In this document: piece after piece, positions 26,601-41,600 of the stretch
How the letters are laid out: each line of letters opens with the position of its first letter
How positions within the stretch are numbered: position 1 is the first letter of the stretch
Program-made: the position numbers and the translations under genes
The notes under the pieces: model-generated
Databases searched by the model: none
Seen by the model: only the letters and a program-made list of their open reading frames with translations
What the model was told of the DNA's origin: nothing
DNA from: Siphlonurus alternatus
Lineage: Eukaryota; Arthropoda; Insecta; Ephemeroptera; Siphlonuridae
Direction: 5' to 3'
DNA length: 64,000 bases
NCBI GenBank assembly: GCA_949825025.1
Contig: OX463785.1
Coordinates: 11,595,971 to 11,659,970, forward strand

Positions 26601-29600
26601 GCATTAAAAGTGGATCATATTCCACAATACATGTTGAGTTCATCTCTTCATCGACTTTATTACGATATCATGAAATTTTACATTTCTACAATTTTGCAAC
26701 ATTTCACTATTCTTATAATTTTACTTTATTTTCATCATTATATGCACATTTGCACAATTTTTATATACCTCATTGTATGTACGTACCAGTCTTTACCTCG
26801 GAAAATTTCAATTTGTGGCCTTGTTAATCACCATTCCCCGTTAGAATAACATAGGGCATGGTGATTAACAAGTCTGCAAGTAGGAAATTTTATCAAGGGT
26901 AAGAGTGTGACGAGTGTGCATATAGTCAGAAAGCTATTTTAAACTTCAGAGTGCTTCGGGAAGTCTTTTATTTAAAAATTTGATGTGGGTAAAAGATACA
27001 TCATGTATTATTTCTTATAGGCTTATTTCGAAGACGGATTAAACCCTCTCTCTCCCCCCAAAAAAACACCCCTTACGTGAATACTTACGTCTATGTTAAA
27101 TTTCCACAGCCAACGTCGCACAGACGATAGACCGGCTGGAGAACCAAGTGTCCACAATGTACGATGGCAGCCCGCCCCTATGGGTCACCAAGGTGCGCAA
27201 GATGGGGCCCGGGGGTCGCGAGGAGATCTACGTCAACAACGCAAGGGTACTGCTCGAGCGTTCCAACTACCAGGCACCTAACAACAAGCAGCAACAACAG
27301 GTCAGTGTGAACTGGTTCCCTCAGTCGCCATTGGCAAATGCTGGGATAGATTAAGTGTGGTTTATAAGGGACTCACAAAATTCTAAGCAACACAACATTC
27401 GAATCGAATAAGAGCCGGGTAGTTATGTAACGTCACTTTTGACCAGTACCTTAGTTCAGTTAAAAGGAAAAATATATTTTCAGGGAGGATACTTGAATAC
27501 CCTTTATTTCATACAACTTTAAGATTCCCATTATAAGCAAGTATCAGTTTCATTAGTATTCATATTAGTTTGATTTTAGTTCAAACAGTTTACTTGTAGT
27601 TGAATACTAAAGGACAGAAAGTTTGTTAAAAATGTCAGAACTTCAACTTTTTCGTTGTAAGGTGAATAATTTACAACTAAATACTTAACCCTCCTAAAAT
27701 ACCTTGCAGGTACATACATCCGTAGCTTTGAGGCTAATCCAAACTGGGAAACATTTAAAAATTATTTTTAAATCTAAAAAATTTTGAATGAAAATGATAA
27801 TGAATTTTAGCATACTAACGTAATTTATATATAAATTATATTACAAAAGTACACGAATGTCCTTCGAAAGTTTTTCCTAAAGACAAGAAATGCAATTGAG
27901 TCACAACACTGATAACGCTAGCAAGACTTGGCTCGAGTTAGAAGTATGCGTTCATGCAAATTAACATGAAATTCGTGGCAATGCCATGAAATGTGTAGTG
28001 ATTTTATATTTCAATACATGCAGGTGCCTTGTGCCAGATATACGTACACGTAGATCCTAATTAATTATTGTAATTTCTACCTGCGGTTATTAATTTAATT
28101 ATCATATCGCACATTCATAATATGTTTTGTCACCTGCATGTATTCAAAAGTACGGCTTTTCTCTTCATAATACACGATTAATAATGTTTAATTTTGCATT
28201 TTACAGTACAGCTATTATATGCAAAAATAAACATTTTTAATATATGTTTAGAAAATATTAAAAAAATTAAAATTATTTCATTTTTAATTATTTATTTTAA
28301 TTACAATACTAAATTATGTTAATTTTTGCTTTATTGAATATTTTTAATTGTAATTTTTTTTATTATAATTGTTTTTTTTTTTGTATAACAATGTTTTTTC
28401 AGATATGATTTATTTTAAAACTTATAAAAAAAAAACAAATTGGAGAAAACGTCATTATTTAGTAATAAAAATTACTTTACGTTTTGTGTATTCTGCGATA
28501 AATAGATTGTATGATGATGAGATATCAATTGTTTTTAATATAAAGTCTAAAAAGCACACGCTTTGTGGGAACTTGAATACTGGAAGGGAGAACGAATAAA
28601 AAATAAACAATTAATTTGGTTTTCTGATTAGTCGACTTGCCTTTACCTTCAATTATTTTTAATTGTTTAATGTGATTGGTCCATCGACACTAACCCCACC
28701 TTCTGATTGGTCCAGGTACTGCACGTGATCGACGAGGTACTTGAGCCGGTCACCTCCACCGTGGTCGACTCTCCCATTGAGAACCCGGACGCGTTCCAAT
28801 TCCTCAACCAGTCTGAGAACATCGAGTTGGACCAACACCGAGTGCGGTGAGTGCACCAAAACTAGCCACATTCCCTCTACAAGTGTGCCATTTCTAACCT
28901 CCCGCTTGAATTTCAACCCTGAAACATTTCAAGGTTTATTGGGGCGTTAATTTCGTATGAAATTAAAATGCAAATAAATCAAAAGGTGATGTATTTCGAC
29001 TTTTTGCTGTGATTTCTACTGCACCTGCAAATCAACATTATATTTATTTAGTTTCATATTTTGTCATATATTTATTTTCAGTCTACTATACTCTCTGCAG
29101 CAAAATGAAGAAAATTATACAGCAGATTATTAATTAAAAAAAATGGTCTACCTTTCTTCAATTTGTTTTAGTTAAAGAATAATATGTAGAGTAAAAATTA
29201 AAAAAAAAATAAAAAAAAACTTGAAATTTTGTTAAATACCCCCAGCTGATAATAGCTGCCATGCAGTGAACAGTACAAACTCCCTAAACTAAATATTGTT
29301 ACATAATTTATTTTGTTATTGTGATTTTTATACTCCCAAGTAGTTAGTTTTGAGCTTAGATTTCATCTTTACTACACATTCTTGTAATGTTTACATAACT
29401 TTTAAATATTACAGTGTAAAAATTAGTAGCTGTCAACCCAAATTGATTGATCATTGATCATGACTCCTATTATATGGTCTGTTTACCATGAGTGAATCTC
29501 ACGCATTAATGCAGCCTATAAATTAATTGACCATTAAGATGAAAATATTTCATATAAATCTACAAATAACTTACGCATCACTAATTTAACGATATGCTTT

Positions 29601-32600
29601 CAGGTCAACTGACTTTGAAATATTGCTTTAAAAAACATCACTGTAATGTTAAAAACATGACATTTATACTATTACCAGTTGTAATACTAGTAAAATACAT
29701 CAAAATTATTACATTTTTAAATATCGTACAAGAGACAGAGTAGCGTGGAAAATTGTCCCCAATTTATTTGAATAGCAGTGTACAAACACACATAGGGTCG
29801 TCTAGCTAGGTTCACTCTTCCGTAACGTACGAAGTCGAGAGTGTTAGCGCGTTTTCCCCTGTGGCCCCTACTGTGTATATAGCAGGCTTTTAACGAAGAT
29901 TGGTGTTGTTCCTTTGCAAATGCTTGCTGCTGGCGTGTTTTATTTCTAGGTACACGCTATGTCTAGCTCTATGATATATGTGTTTGAATATAATTTTTAT
30001 TTTGGGCTATCAAATTTTATGAAATAACCTTTCTAGACCCAAATATTTCAAATTTACTGAAAGGTGCAAAATAATTATAATGTATTTGTTATAATTTAAA
30101 TTTAAATATTATTAATAACTTGATGATACAGAAAATATATCTAGTTTAATGATAATATATAAAAAATAATATACTGTTATTTAATTTATTATTTACATTT
30201 TATTTTAAAATCAGCATTAAAAAAAAGTTTTATTTTTAATTTTAATAAATTAAATAAACAAATATATTGATGACTTTAAAAAAATATTTGAATAAAATAT
30301 TTTTTAATTTTTTACAAATTACTTTGCTTATAAATTATAATAAAAAAATTTATAAATATTATGATACTTGATAATAACTAGAATGGGTGCATCCCACCGT
30401 TGTAATCCCGGGTAGCATTTCCACTCCTGAACTCCCAATATATTACTATCTGAAGGGAGTTACTAAATTCGTCTGAACAACTCAAAATTTCGTGAAACAG
30501 TCGTCTTATTTCATTAAAATTAGATTAAGGTTAAAATTATTCATATTAATCTTATTACAACGATAAACTTATATTGATGTAAATTTGTCAAAGCTTTTTC
30601 CTCTCACGTTCTAGCTGTTTTGACTGTTCTTGTTCCACAGTTCGTTCCGGCAGCGCATCTACCAGAACACCAAGACTCCAGTCTTCAAGGCAGGTGGACG
30701 TCACACCTTCTTCATCCCTGTTGATGAGGGATTCAAGGTATGCTCTATCATACACCTGATGAAATATTTCTTGTTTGCATTGCTGAAGTTCCAGAAATGT
30801 CCCTCGTTTAAAAATTACGTTTTCAACTCATTATATATTACATCTTTTTAACTAAAAAAACACATCTTATTTCTTCCTCGTTCAAAATGAGGATGAAATT
30901 GAAACAAAATTTCAAACATGGTCAAACATGCTCCTCTCATTCCCTCATTTTTTTCCCCCTCGAAAATAGGTCAAAATAGAAGAAACAAAAATAAGGAGAG
31001 ACGTGAATATAAAAGATCAAAATTATTTTAACTTGGGATGTTTCTTGATTATTAATTTTGCATTTAAATTTATTTTTCTTCGATTGAAAAGGTATTTGTT
31101 TTATTTGAAATGGACGAATAATAATACAATTATTAAAACACGATTCTTTTTAAAAAAAATGTTATATTTTGAATCAATAATTAAAGTTAATGATTTATAA
31201 GATATAAATATTTAATAGTATTATCGAGAATTGTTGTTATTGATATTTATAATGATGCACAATAAGATTTAATGGCAATAATTGAACGCAATTATTCAAA
31301 TCGAGTGAGCTAGTTATTCAAATGCAAATATGGTTACAAGATAGAGAAGAGCCTATATTATTGAGTTATATAGTAATATTATAACAGCTATTTATAATTA
31401 GATTTTAAAAAACAACTATTACAAATGCATATTACCAAAAGGAGCAACAGTATTAATTGAGTTAATAAAGGCCATATATTGACTTGGAAAATCGTTGTCT
31501 TTAAGTTTATTTTGTTGATATAAAAACCAACAGTAATAATTATTACGTGTAAAATTGTTCTCCGTAAGTGACATTTTGCTGTCCACAGCCTCCCCCACGC
31601 CCTGAGAAGATCGACATGAAGGTGATTGACGGTCACGTGATCCCGGACCAGGTGCTCTTCACACGTGCCACCCCCAACGACGAGGAGTTCGAGACCCTGG
31701 CATTCAACGACAACCTTCGAGTGACCGTGTCCTTCACCACCCAGACAGAGGGCAAGGCCTCAAGGGGTGAGTCTTCTCAGGGTTCATCTTGTAGTGGAAG
31801 TTTCAAGGAAATGGTAGGGACAAAAGTTTTAAGGACATTATTATTAAGGTAGTGAGTACGAATGACCTTACAAGGGTGCAGTGAACTCTTTCGAAGGGAT
31901 TATGACCTCTAGAATAAAGGTTAATGACCTGTCTATTTAATTTGGATTAAAAAGTGAAGATTAAATTAAATTGAAAAAGTCCAAGACAGATTTTAATTTA
32001 TTTTGCACAACTTTTTGAATAAATTAATAATTAAATAATAATAATTAATAATGTATGTAAGAGTCATGGATATTTTCCAGGGTTTCGGTTGTACCCCAAA
32101 GATTCTTTCTTTAGTTTGATGCCATCGTTTTAAATGTAATATAATTCAGTTACATATATACTGCAGAGTTGCAGAATTCGACATGACGTGATTTACCTTT
32201 AGGGTTTACAAATTATATTAATATACATATTCAGGAGAAAGTAAATAAGTACAAAAAAAAGGCATCACTTGCCACAGTTCTAAAGAAGTTAATTTTAAAA
32301 TACTAAATCTTGCATTACACAAATAACTAAGAATTTTATATATAATTAACTAAATTTCAAATAAAATAGAAACTAAATTTTACTAATAATATTCTCTATA
32401 CTCCAGCCTACGTGAAGAGTAACACGGTTGTTGGTGATACGAACCACGCTACCGGAGTCGTCATGGCCGAGATCGTCAAGGCAAACATTCCCGTCCGTAA
32501 CGGAGTGGTGCATCTGATTCACCGGCCACTCATGGTGGTCGACACCACCGTCACTCAGTTCCTCCAGGTCAGTACCGACAACCACCACCGTGGCGCTGCA

Positions 32601-35600
32601 GTCAGTGTCATTTTTAGGGAATTTCTGTAGGATTAGGGAATGGTAGGATTTAAATACTTAAAATTAGGGTACTATAAGAAGGTAGAAATTTGTTTTAATG
32701 AAAGTATTTATATGGTTATTCCAAAATTATATCAATTTTATAAACATAGTGAAAGGAAATTTAATCATGATAACCTTTTTGTTATTATTTATTAATTTTT
32801 GTCAATTTATTGTTGACATAATTGGGAGTTTCAAATAATTTGGTAACTACATTAGGATGAGAATTAATTTTAGTGTTATGAAATAAATAATGTACCCAAA
32901 AAATGAAAGACTATGGGGGTTGCATTTTATGACATTTTGTCATTTAGTAGATTAAAAAAAATGGGATTTTCAGCCATTTTTCAAACTATGATGATCTCGT
33001 ATTTATGTTATTAAAATATTCGAAGGAATTTCACATTGTTTATTTTATATCACAATAATATCTGAAATTGTTAACTGTGTATGTAAAAGTTTCGTTGTAT
33101 TTTTGTTTAGGGATTGTCTATATGGTTAGTTACATGTTATTTTAGTAAGATATTTTTAAATGAAAATAAATGTTAGTATAAATTTATATGAAAAAAAATA
33201 CGACGATGTTTTCAGGCATTTTATTGTTAATTGAATAAAATTTCAATGTTTTTAGTTATTTTATAAAATGGTTATAAAGCATATCACTCCATTTATATAT
33301 TTTACAATATATATGTTTGGAATAATATACTTTGTAATTTAAAATTTTATTTTTTAAACATTTCTACACTTAAAAATTAATCATGTATATGTGGCTATAT
33401 CATTGGAGACTTTTAATTCTGTACCCATGGATAGTGTTTGTTATTGCTGATTTGTATAGAGCCATAAGATTATGTTAGCAATTAATAAAAAAAAAATAAA
33501 AAATAAACCTTAAAAATAGTTTAAACGCTGTGACGTCAATCTTGCAAATAATTAATATGCAAGCATTCTAAAGAAAAGGGAATTACATGAATTTTAACAC
33601 AAAGTTTTGCGGCGTAATTTTAGGGGTTAAGATGATTCTAAAAAATGTTGAATAAATATTTTAAGGTCCTCTATCCAAATATAATAATGTAATAAAAAAC
33701 ACTTACAGATTGTCCATTTAATATATATTAATATTATATTAAGTAAAATGAATTAATTTTTAATACTTTAGTCTCCTATGATATATTAATAAATTTTATT
33801 TAAAATATTATAAAAATATTATAATTTAATCCGCTTTGTATTAAGCTGTCTTATATAATAAACAATACATGTAGATATTAGACAGCTTAATTATAAGAAC
33901 AAAACACTAAAGCTTATTGGTTTACGTTATTTTTCTCTTTTTATTAATGGAGTATTGACCTCAATTTTTTTTATTGCAGAAATGGATAGAGGGTGCAAAG
34001 TTATGCTACCTTGATTTTTTTCAGATTTTTTAAAGACCGGGAAGTATTTTTAAAAAATTATTGAAAGTCATTTTTGTGACGTCACGCGGCGGCAAGTCCT
34101 ATCTTTTTCTTAAGGAGCGGCGTCTCGTGACGTCACAAAAATGACTTTCAATAATTTTTTAAAAATACTTCCCGGTCTTTAAAAAATCTGAAAAAAATCA
34201 GGGTAGCATAACTTTGCACCCTCTATCCATTTCTGCAATAAAAAAAATTGAGGTCAATACTCCATTCTTTTCAATAATATAAGTAATATAACACATTCTA
34301 AATTATAATACATGTTTTATTTATATATAGCAATGAAATTTAAAGGGTTTTAAGTTATTTAATTGGGACTTAATTTTACAATTAAAATGCACCATGCACT
34401 GTTTATGAAAACCATTGTCAATATAAAGTTAATAAAAAGAGAAATATTTTAAAATTTCTGTTCATTAAACAATACATATTTGCACACAGAACACGGTATA
34501 GCTTTTGCAAATATATTTATCACTGCCCAGGGATGTTCGTTTTTTTACTCACATAATTAATCATTATATTTATGTGAGTCACTTTTTTATTCATAATTTA
34601 TTTGCTTCTATTATTACTAAATTTTGATTTAAAATAAAACCAATTCTTTTTAAAATAAAATTTAGTAATAATTTTATGTTGGGTTATTTTTTTATTATTC
34701 TGATTTTTTGTTAATTATTTTGCTTCCATTTTTTTTCATTTTTGGACATTGGTGTTGGTGTCTGAACAGTCATTCCAGGTAAAATTTATTCATTATTTAT
34801 TTTAGATTTTATCATCATTTTTTTTTTTTTTTTTTATTGATGCTTGTCCATTTTTACCTTGCTTGTTCTTTTTAATATTTTTTTCCTTCGTCATTTTTAC
34901 ATTTTTTTTTTTTTTTTTTTTTTTTTGGGAATTGTATGCCTTTTTAACTCTTACTGTATTGGTTAATGGGGTACTGACCAAAAAAAAAAGTTGCAAGTTT
35001 TTGTCAATATTTCAAAAGGCACGAGAATTTCATGAAGAACAATCCCTATTACAGCATTCTACGACAATTTCCTGAATTTATATGAATTTTTAAAACCTCT
35101 CAAAAATGACGTCATAGCATTGAATCTTAAATGGGAAAATATATCAGTTAACATTACCAAATCCCATACTTAATATTGAAATGTAACCAAAACTTCATTT
35201 GCAAGGTTTTTAGGTGTTAGAATCACGATAATGAAGGTTTCAAATTCCTACCTCAATAACTTTTCATTTTAGCAATGTTAAATTATGCATTTTCCCATTT
35301 AAGATTCAATGGTATGACGTCATCAAAAAAAGTTTTAAAAATTCATATAAAATCAGCAAATTGTCGTAGAATGCTCTAATAGGGCTCGTTCTTCATAGAA
35401 TTCAGAGTACTTTTTATTAGTATTGCTAACTCAAATACCGGTCAGTACCCCATTGCTTCTGTATTCATTATTGTTAAGTTGCAATACATTTTCTGCTGCA
35501 TTAAATTTTAATTTGATTTTTTTTAAAATATAGAATACATTTTTATTGCTGATTTTAATGCTTGCTTAATGCCAAGCTATTAATTTAGGACCTATTTTTT

Positions 35601-38600
35601 AAATGGAGAATTCATTTGCAATTTGCTAATTATTGAATATTTTAATTTCAACATATTTTTATAACAAATCTGATATTCAAAATATGTTAAAATGTATACA
35701 TAAAACTTTGCTTATACAGTAAATTCATTATTGCAATATATAATTCTTCATATTATTATTTCTTATTTGCACAAATGCAGTAACTTTTGGGCCTTGGCTT
35801 GGAGTAGTTTGCAAATAATTTTGCTTTGCAAGTGGGGGTGATATTAATTAATTTTGCAGGATTAGTTAAAATTAAAATAATAGGCAAAACATTCTGCACT
35901 ATTAACATTATAATATACAATTTTTAAAAACAACAATTTCACTGTACATATATTACAAAATAAATAGAAATTAGTATAATTTTTTTTTAATAAAATTATT
36001 ATTTAAAATTTCAATTTCTTTAATAACGATTTTGCACTTTTCTGTTAAATTTCTACTCTTTTTTGTAAATAATTATTTTCCTGTTTATTCAAATGCAGAA
36101 CTATAATAATTCATTGATAAAATTGTAAAATATATAATCCAGTATAACTTTTATTTTATAACCTTTAGTCAAACTCATTTATGTGGATTTTGCTATAAAA
36201 TTAACAAAGCTGGAACAAATTATTCATGTGGGATTGTGCACGAATTAAAAATTAAATAATTCTCGCATTATACTTTATTCATATTGGGCGCGATTCACGA
36301 AGCAGTTAACCAAGTTTCTAACCACGATTAGCTTAACCACGTTTAACTAGGGTGCTTTAACACGTAAAACAGGTATAGTTAAACGTGGTTAAGCTAAACG
36401 TGGTTAGAAACCTGGCTAACTGCGTCGTGAATCACGCCCATTATAATTTTTATTTCAAATTATATTTACAATAACATCAAAATAATATTTCTGCATTTTT
36501 TATGACTAATTATCTAATTATCATTTTAAAATTAAATGTAAATCATTTTTTTAATTTGTATCTTGTGATTTTTTTAAAGAAATGTTCTGATTTTCTGTGA
36601 ATGTTTTGCAGCACCTTTTGTTTTCGTCTAATCCTCGAGCTGTAATTATTATCCACGCACTCTCTTCTTTCTTCTCACTTTATAAAAGATTTGGTCAATT
36701 TTGTTCTACTAATTGCTTTCATCCTCACAACAATAGGGTGCAACTTGCACTGTCTCTTTCAGAAATAGTATTGTTAATTATCAACAGTCCAAAAGAGATT
36801 ACGGGATGTTACAATACAAATGTCTTGCTGGAGATGAAGAACAGCACTTTTTGTTAGCTAATAATTACTATAGAATTACACTGAGAAAATTGTTAGGTGA
36901 ACTTTTATATTTATGGGTATAGAGGCTATCTATACACTACCCAATTAATGCCATCATATTTAGTTTAATATGGTTTTCGTCTTGTTTGTAACGCAGGGCT
37001 TTATTAACCGAACAAAAGCCGAAGTAATATCGAACATACACGATGATCTAGAAGTTAAATATAATGACAGTGTATATAATATAATTTTTCTTCTTTTTTT
37101 TTAAATATTGGGAGTTTTCACTTTAGCCCTCCTTTAACCTCGATTTATCGATTTATATCCCGGGTTAAATCGAGTACATAAATGGGGCTAAACTGGTGCT
37201 AACGTATCCGTTTAACATTGCTTAACACCGATTTAATCCACATATATATTTTAGCACCATGTTTAGTCCCTGGTTTAGCACCATATTAAGTATAATACTT
37301 GATTTAAACCCGGGATAAAAATTGAGGCTATTAAAGTGGGGCTTACATGCTTTGTGAATGCTCTCCAAGATTTCTTTAATTAATCTAATACTCCAAATTT
37401 TTCCACAATAACAATTTTAGAGTAGCTCTGAGACCTTTATAATGGTAACGGTTCCCCTAACCATTTCTGTAAGTATGTCATGCGTAGTAATTTAATTGAA
37501 TTTGTTTAATTTCTTAAGTTGTGATGTATGATAATAAAAATGGACCAAATCTTTTATAAAATATAAAATCTATTTTATGTATTTTTTATGTGTGGTGTGT
37601 TGTAATTAGTACTACTAAAATATGCACGTGTATATATTATAACAATATAATCACAAGCTCCAAACTAACAACAATTAAAATATCTCATTAACGCACATCC
37701 ACAATCACAACCTTTTATCACTATACCATTATTACATCAACAATAACACATTGTTGATAAAAACGGATGAGGGGAAGGGAGGGAATGATAAACATTCATT
37801 ATGTACAAAACATTGCATTTTTTCATACTCATTAACAAATCTATTATACAATATTTTATTATTTGTTTTCAAAACATTTTTTTTTATTTAAGTTTATGAA
37901 GAAAATAATAAAACTACTAAAGGTAAAACATTTTTTGGCATGGTTTAAAAAAAAATGAATATTATTTTTTAGTGATAAAAATTATATAAAATTGTACTTG
38001 TTTAATGTAGTACGAAATAATATTATATGACTATTGGCACTCGGTGTTTTTTTAAAAAAAAATAAACATTAGGAATTTAAAATAGAAAAATAATCATTTT
38101 TCAAGGGATTTCTGGACTTGCAAGAATGGTGCATGGCTTTAGTATGGCACATTGCATGTTTGTATATCTAGATTATCAAACCCTGGGTTATTCACAAATA
38201 TCTCACTAATTAATTATAGATGATAATTTTAAGGCACATTATTTGCACCTAAATATAACATTTTTAAAGATAATAAATAATGCCTTAAAGTTTTCAACTA
38301 GTAATTTATAATCATAATCATGATGTAATAGTTTTAAATTAACAAATAAATTATAGATAGCTATTTAAAATATTAATAACTTTTTTGGAAAACGAGATGT
38401 TTTAGAAATTAATTGTTCTGTCTATACCTTCTTTAATAGTTCTTTACTATAATATTAGGGTGTGTTAAAAAAAAAAAGCTTGAAAAATATCTCATGAAAT
38501 ATTTTAATAAAATATTTCAATATCTTGTGTGATTAATGTCTGTTTTTTGTTTTCTCTTTTTCCCAACCTTCTTTGGCTTTGCATGCATAAATGGGATTTT

Positions 38601-41600
38601 CAAAAAAAAATATATACATATATTAAATTAAAAAAAAATATTCAAATAAAAAAACTACTGCATGTTAGGGTATTGTAAGTACTTTTTACTGTCTTTCTAT
38701 ACTTTTATTGTTGTTGTGCTTGTTAGAAAAAGGCTTAAGTTACTTAACACTATTTAACATTTATTTTGTCAATAAATTTTTCTCATTTAATATTTTTTGC
38801 ACTTATGTAGTTATTTAACTATATTACATATGAACTTATGCCTTTTTCTCGCTACCATAACATTTTTTATACATCCAGAGTGGGTCCAGAAGTCCCCCTT
38901 TTATATTACTATATTTTTGTTATTTTATCGTGTTATTTATTTGGAATTTTATTGCATCATATGTTGTGCTATAGCTTGCATTTTTGTGTGCACCGAGTGA
39001 AAAAAAAATTATATCAAAATTATTAATTAATATAAATTTTAGCTAGGTTTCTATTGATTTCCATTTTGGAATATTAAGTGTTATGTTTGTAATTAAAAAT
39101 ATGTTAAAAATTATTTTGAAAATCAATAGAAAATTGGCTTTAATGTTTTCTTTACAGCATAAATTTATATGGAAATCTGGGCCCTTTCTGAATTTAGTAT
39201 TCTAAAGTATAGTAATAAATAAATTAACTTGAAACTATTTATAAAAAATAAAGGTAGTAATATATCTACCCCAAATTTACAGTTTCAGGTGTTTAGAATA
39301 GGAGTAATGTATTTATAAAAGAGTAAATAAGAAACCCCCTCATCCAAAAAAAATATTCCTTAATCCAAACCTTTTATAAAAATCCTAATAATTCCAAATT
39401 CCTTTTAATATAGAAATTTGGAGCAGGGTATTTTGAATTTGACTAACAAAATTTGAGTTTTGCCTGCATGAGGCAATTGCATGTTTTTAATATTTAATAA
39501 AGAATTTTATGGAAATAGTTTCCATAAATTTCTATATGAAATTACAATAATTTTGTATTTGAGAAACATGAGAATGGATTTCTAAATTATGCATTTTTGT
39601 TAAATTTAAATTATTGAACCAGTTTTGTACATCAAATATTAAAAAATTTAAAGATACTTTATTTTTCTATTTGAATTCTTCTTTTAAGAATTTTGAACAA
39701 AATAATAATGATGATAATTATTGTAATATTAAATTATTAATAATTACAAAAAATAAATGTAATAAAAAAATGTTGCTCTAAAGCAATTAAAAATTTTGCA
39801 AATTGATTTTTTTTAATTGTTTTTTAGTTTCTAATTTATAAATAATCAGGACTAGTTGAAAGTATAATAACGAAGTATAATTAAGCTGTCCGGTGATATT
39901 GAAAATGATTGATAAAGTTATTAAATATATTTTAGATTTATAAGTACGTGTTACAATTTGAATTAATCAATACAGAATCCGGATGTTAAAATGTTAAGTT
40001 GTAAGAAATCAATATTTGCACAATCTGAATCTCAAATACAAAATTACGTTCAGCTGATGACACTTGCAGGTTCTAACTAGGGGTTAAATTTTCAGGAGAA
40101 AGAGGACGGTCCGCTGTACAAACTGTACGAGGTTATCATGGACCACGGCAGCGACTTCATGACGAGGATCACGCAGATGAAACAGCTGACTCTGTTCGCA
40201 CCTTCCAACGCTGCGTGGAATAATTCCAACCTTAACAATATTTTACGTAACAAAGCAAAGTTGAGGGAGATCCTTAACATGCATCTAGTCGAAGAGAAAC
40301 TACCATTAGAAAAGATTCTCAATGAAAATATAGTCCAGGTAAGATTTTAATTACTTTGTATCATAATGTTTATTGTTTTTATATTTTTAATTAATTTTGA
40401 AAAACTAATAAATTTTGCAAACAATTTTAAAATAAATTTTTAAATGTTGTATTGTTATTATATCAATTAGCAGAAGTGACAAAATTGAATTATTTTATTT
40501 AAAATATTTGTATTTTTATCTACGGATATTTACAATTTTTAAATAAAAAACTTCATCTTCAATCAGGAATAATTATTTATGGTGACTCATTTCGTCAGAT
40601 TTAAGAAATATGAAGTACTATTTTAAATGGTCATGGAACCTATTTTTTTTTGTGCAATAATATCATTACACCTAGTGGTCATACAACCAGTTCACCGAGT
40701 GAAATTATAATAATGCGATTTGTTTATGTGGACCATACTTAAAAATCGAGAATATTGTGTGGGTCAACTACGTTCACATGACGGTGTTTAATATTGATCC
40801 GTTGACGACACCTCATAAGAATAACATCATCCGTCGTCAACGAAAACTTTTATGTGAATAATTGACTGGTAATTTCTTATTACAACCCTTAGTAACGTTA
40901 TACGCACCTCTGTACAGGTTGAGAGCGCCGCCGACCGCAAGAACCTGTACTTCAACGTGGTGCAAGGTCCTCACAACCAGACCCTGACCGTGGAGGGAGG
41001 TGGTGTCAACGCGACAGTCATCCAACCAAACATCGCAGCCACCAACGGAATTGTCCACATCATCGACCGAGTGCTCGGCATCCCGTACTCTACCGTCTAT
41101 GAGAAACTCGCGTCGGACCCAATGCTTAAGTACGATTGATAATTATAATAAAATTAAATTTAGAATAAAAACAACAAATTAAGAATTTTGCACTTCAACA
41201 ATTTAAAATTATATATTTTATTATTTATTTAAATTTTTACATTATTTTTGATAATTGTTTTCTTTATTAAATAAATTATTTTGTATTTTTTCATATTAAA
41301 TCAGTATTGAAAAAATATAATTTTATATTAATATTGTTTATTTAAATATTGTATCAAATCGCAATATTTAATCTTCCATATCAATTCCTGTTCGGTGACA
41401 GCATCTTTTATGTTCTTCTGAAAAATCATTTAACCCCTAACGCATATACTTTACATCGTTAGGGTTACCCTGACCCCTGATCTGATTACAGCAAGACCTT
41501 CTTCTTGGGTAAGACCCAGCGGTTCAACGAGCAACTCAATGACACGCACAAGCGCTACACGTACTTCGTGCCCCGTGACTCGGCCTGGACCAAGGCGGAG

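Larger units (their letters stand above)
34779..40095 (+). other. Fas1: Longest Fas1 intron, with several MITEs
   Basis: A 5.3-kb AT-rich intron holding the fold-backs at 34965-35454, 36286-36439 and 37113-37350, plus a half-copy of another repeat at 36983-37070. In insects this region of Fas1 is a candidate for further micro-exons. Weak candidates that keep phase are 36612-36641 (30 nt, strong acceptor, weak donor) and 38669-38674 (6 nt, good donor, weak acceptor). Neither is supported well enough to annotate. Confidence 0.5.

Noticed and set aside
26610..26849. 79-codon open frame in the second recognised Fas1 intron
   Set aside because: AT-biased codons, no splice context, no recognisable motif.
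34490..34495. 6-nt AACACG between AG and GT, and a similar 6-nt TTTCAG at 39283
   Set aside because: Strings this short occur by chance in introns; there is no supporting residue match.
36612..36641. 30-nt candidate micro-exon in the long Fas1 intron
   Set aside because: Strong acceptor but weak donor, AT-type codons and no matching residues known at this junction. Kept only as a note.
39161..39199. 39-nt phase-keeping pseudo-exon after TTTCTTTACAG in the long Fas1 intron
   Set aside because: The acceptor is good but the donor (TTA|GTATTC) is weak, and the peptide has no counterpart in Fas1.
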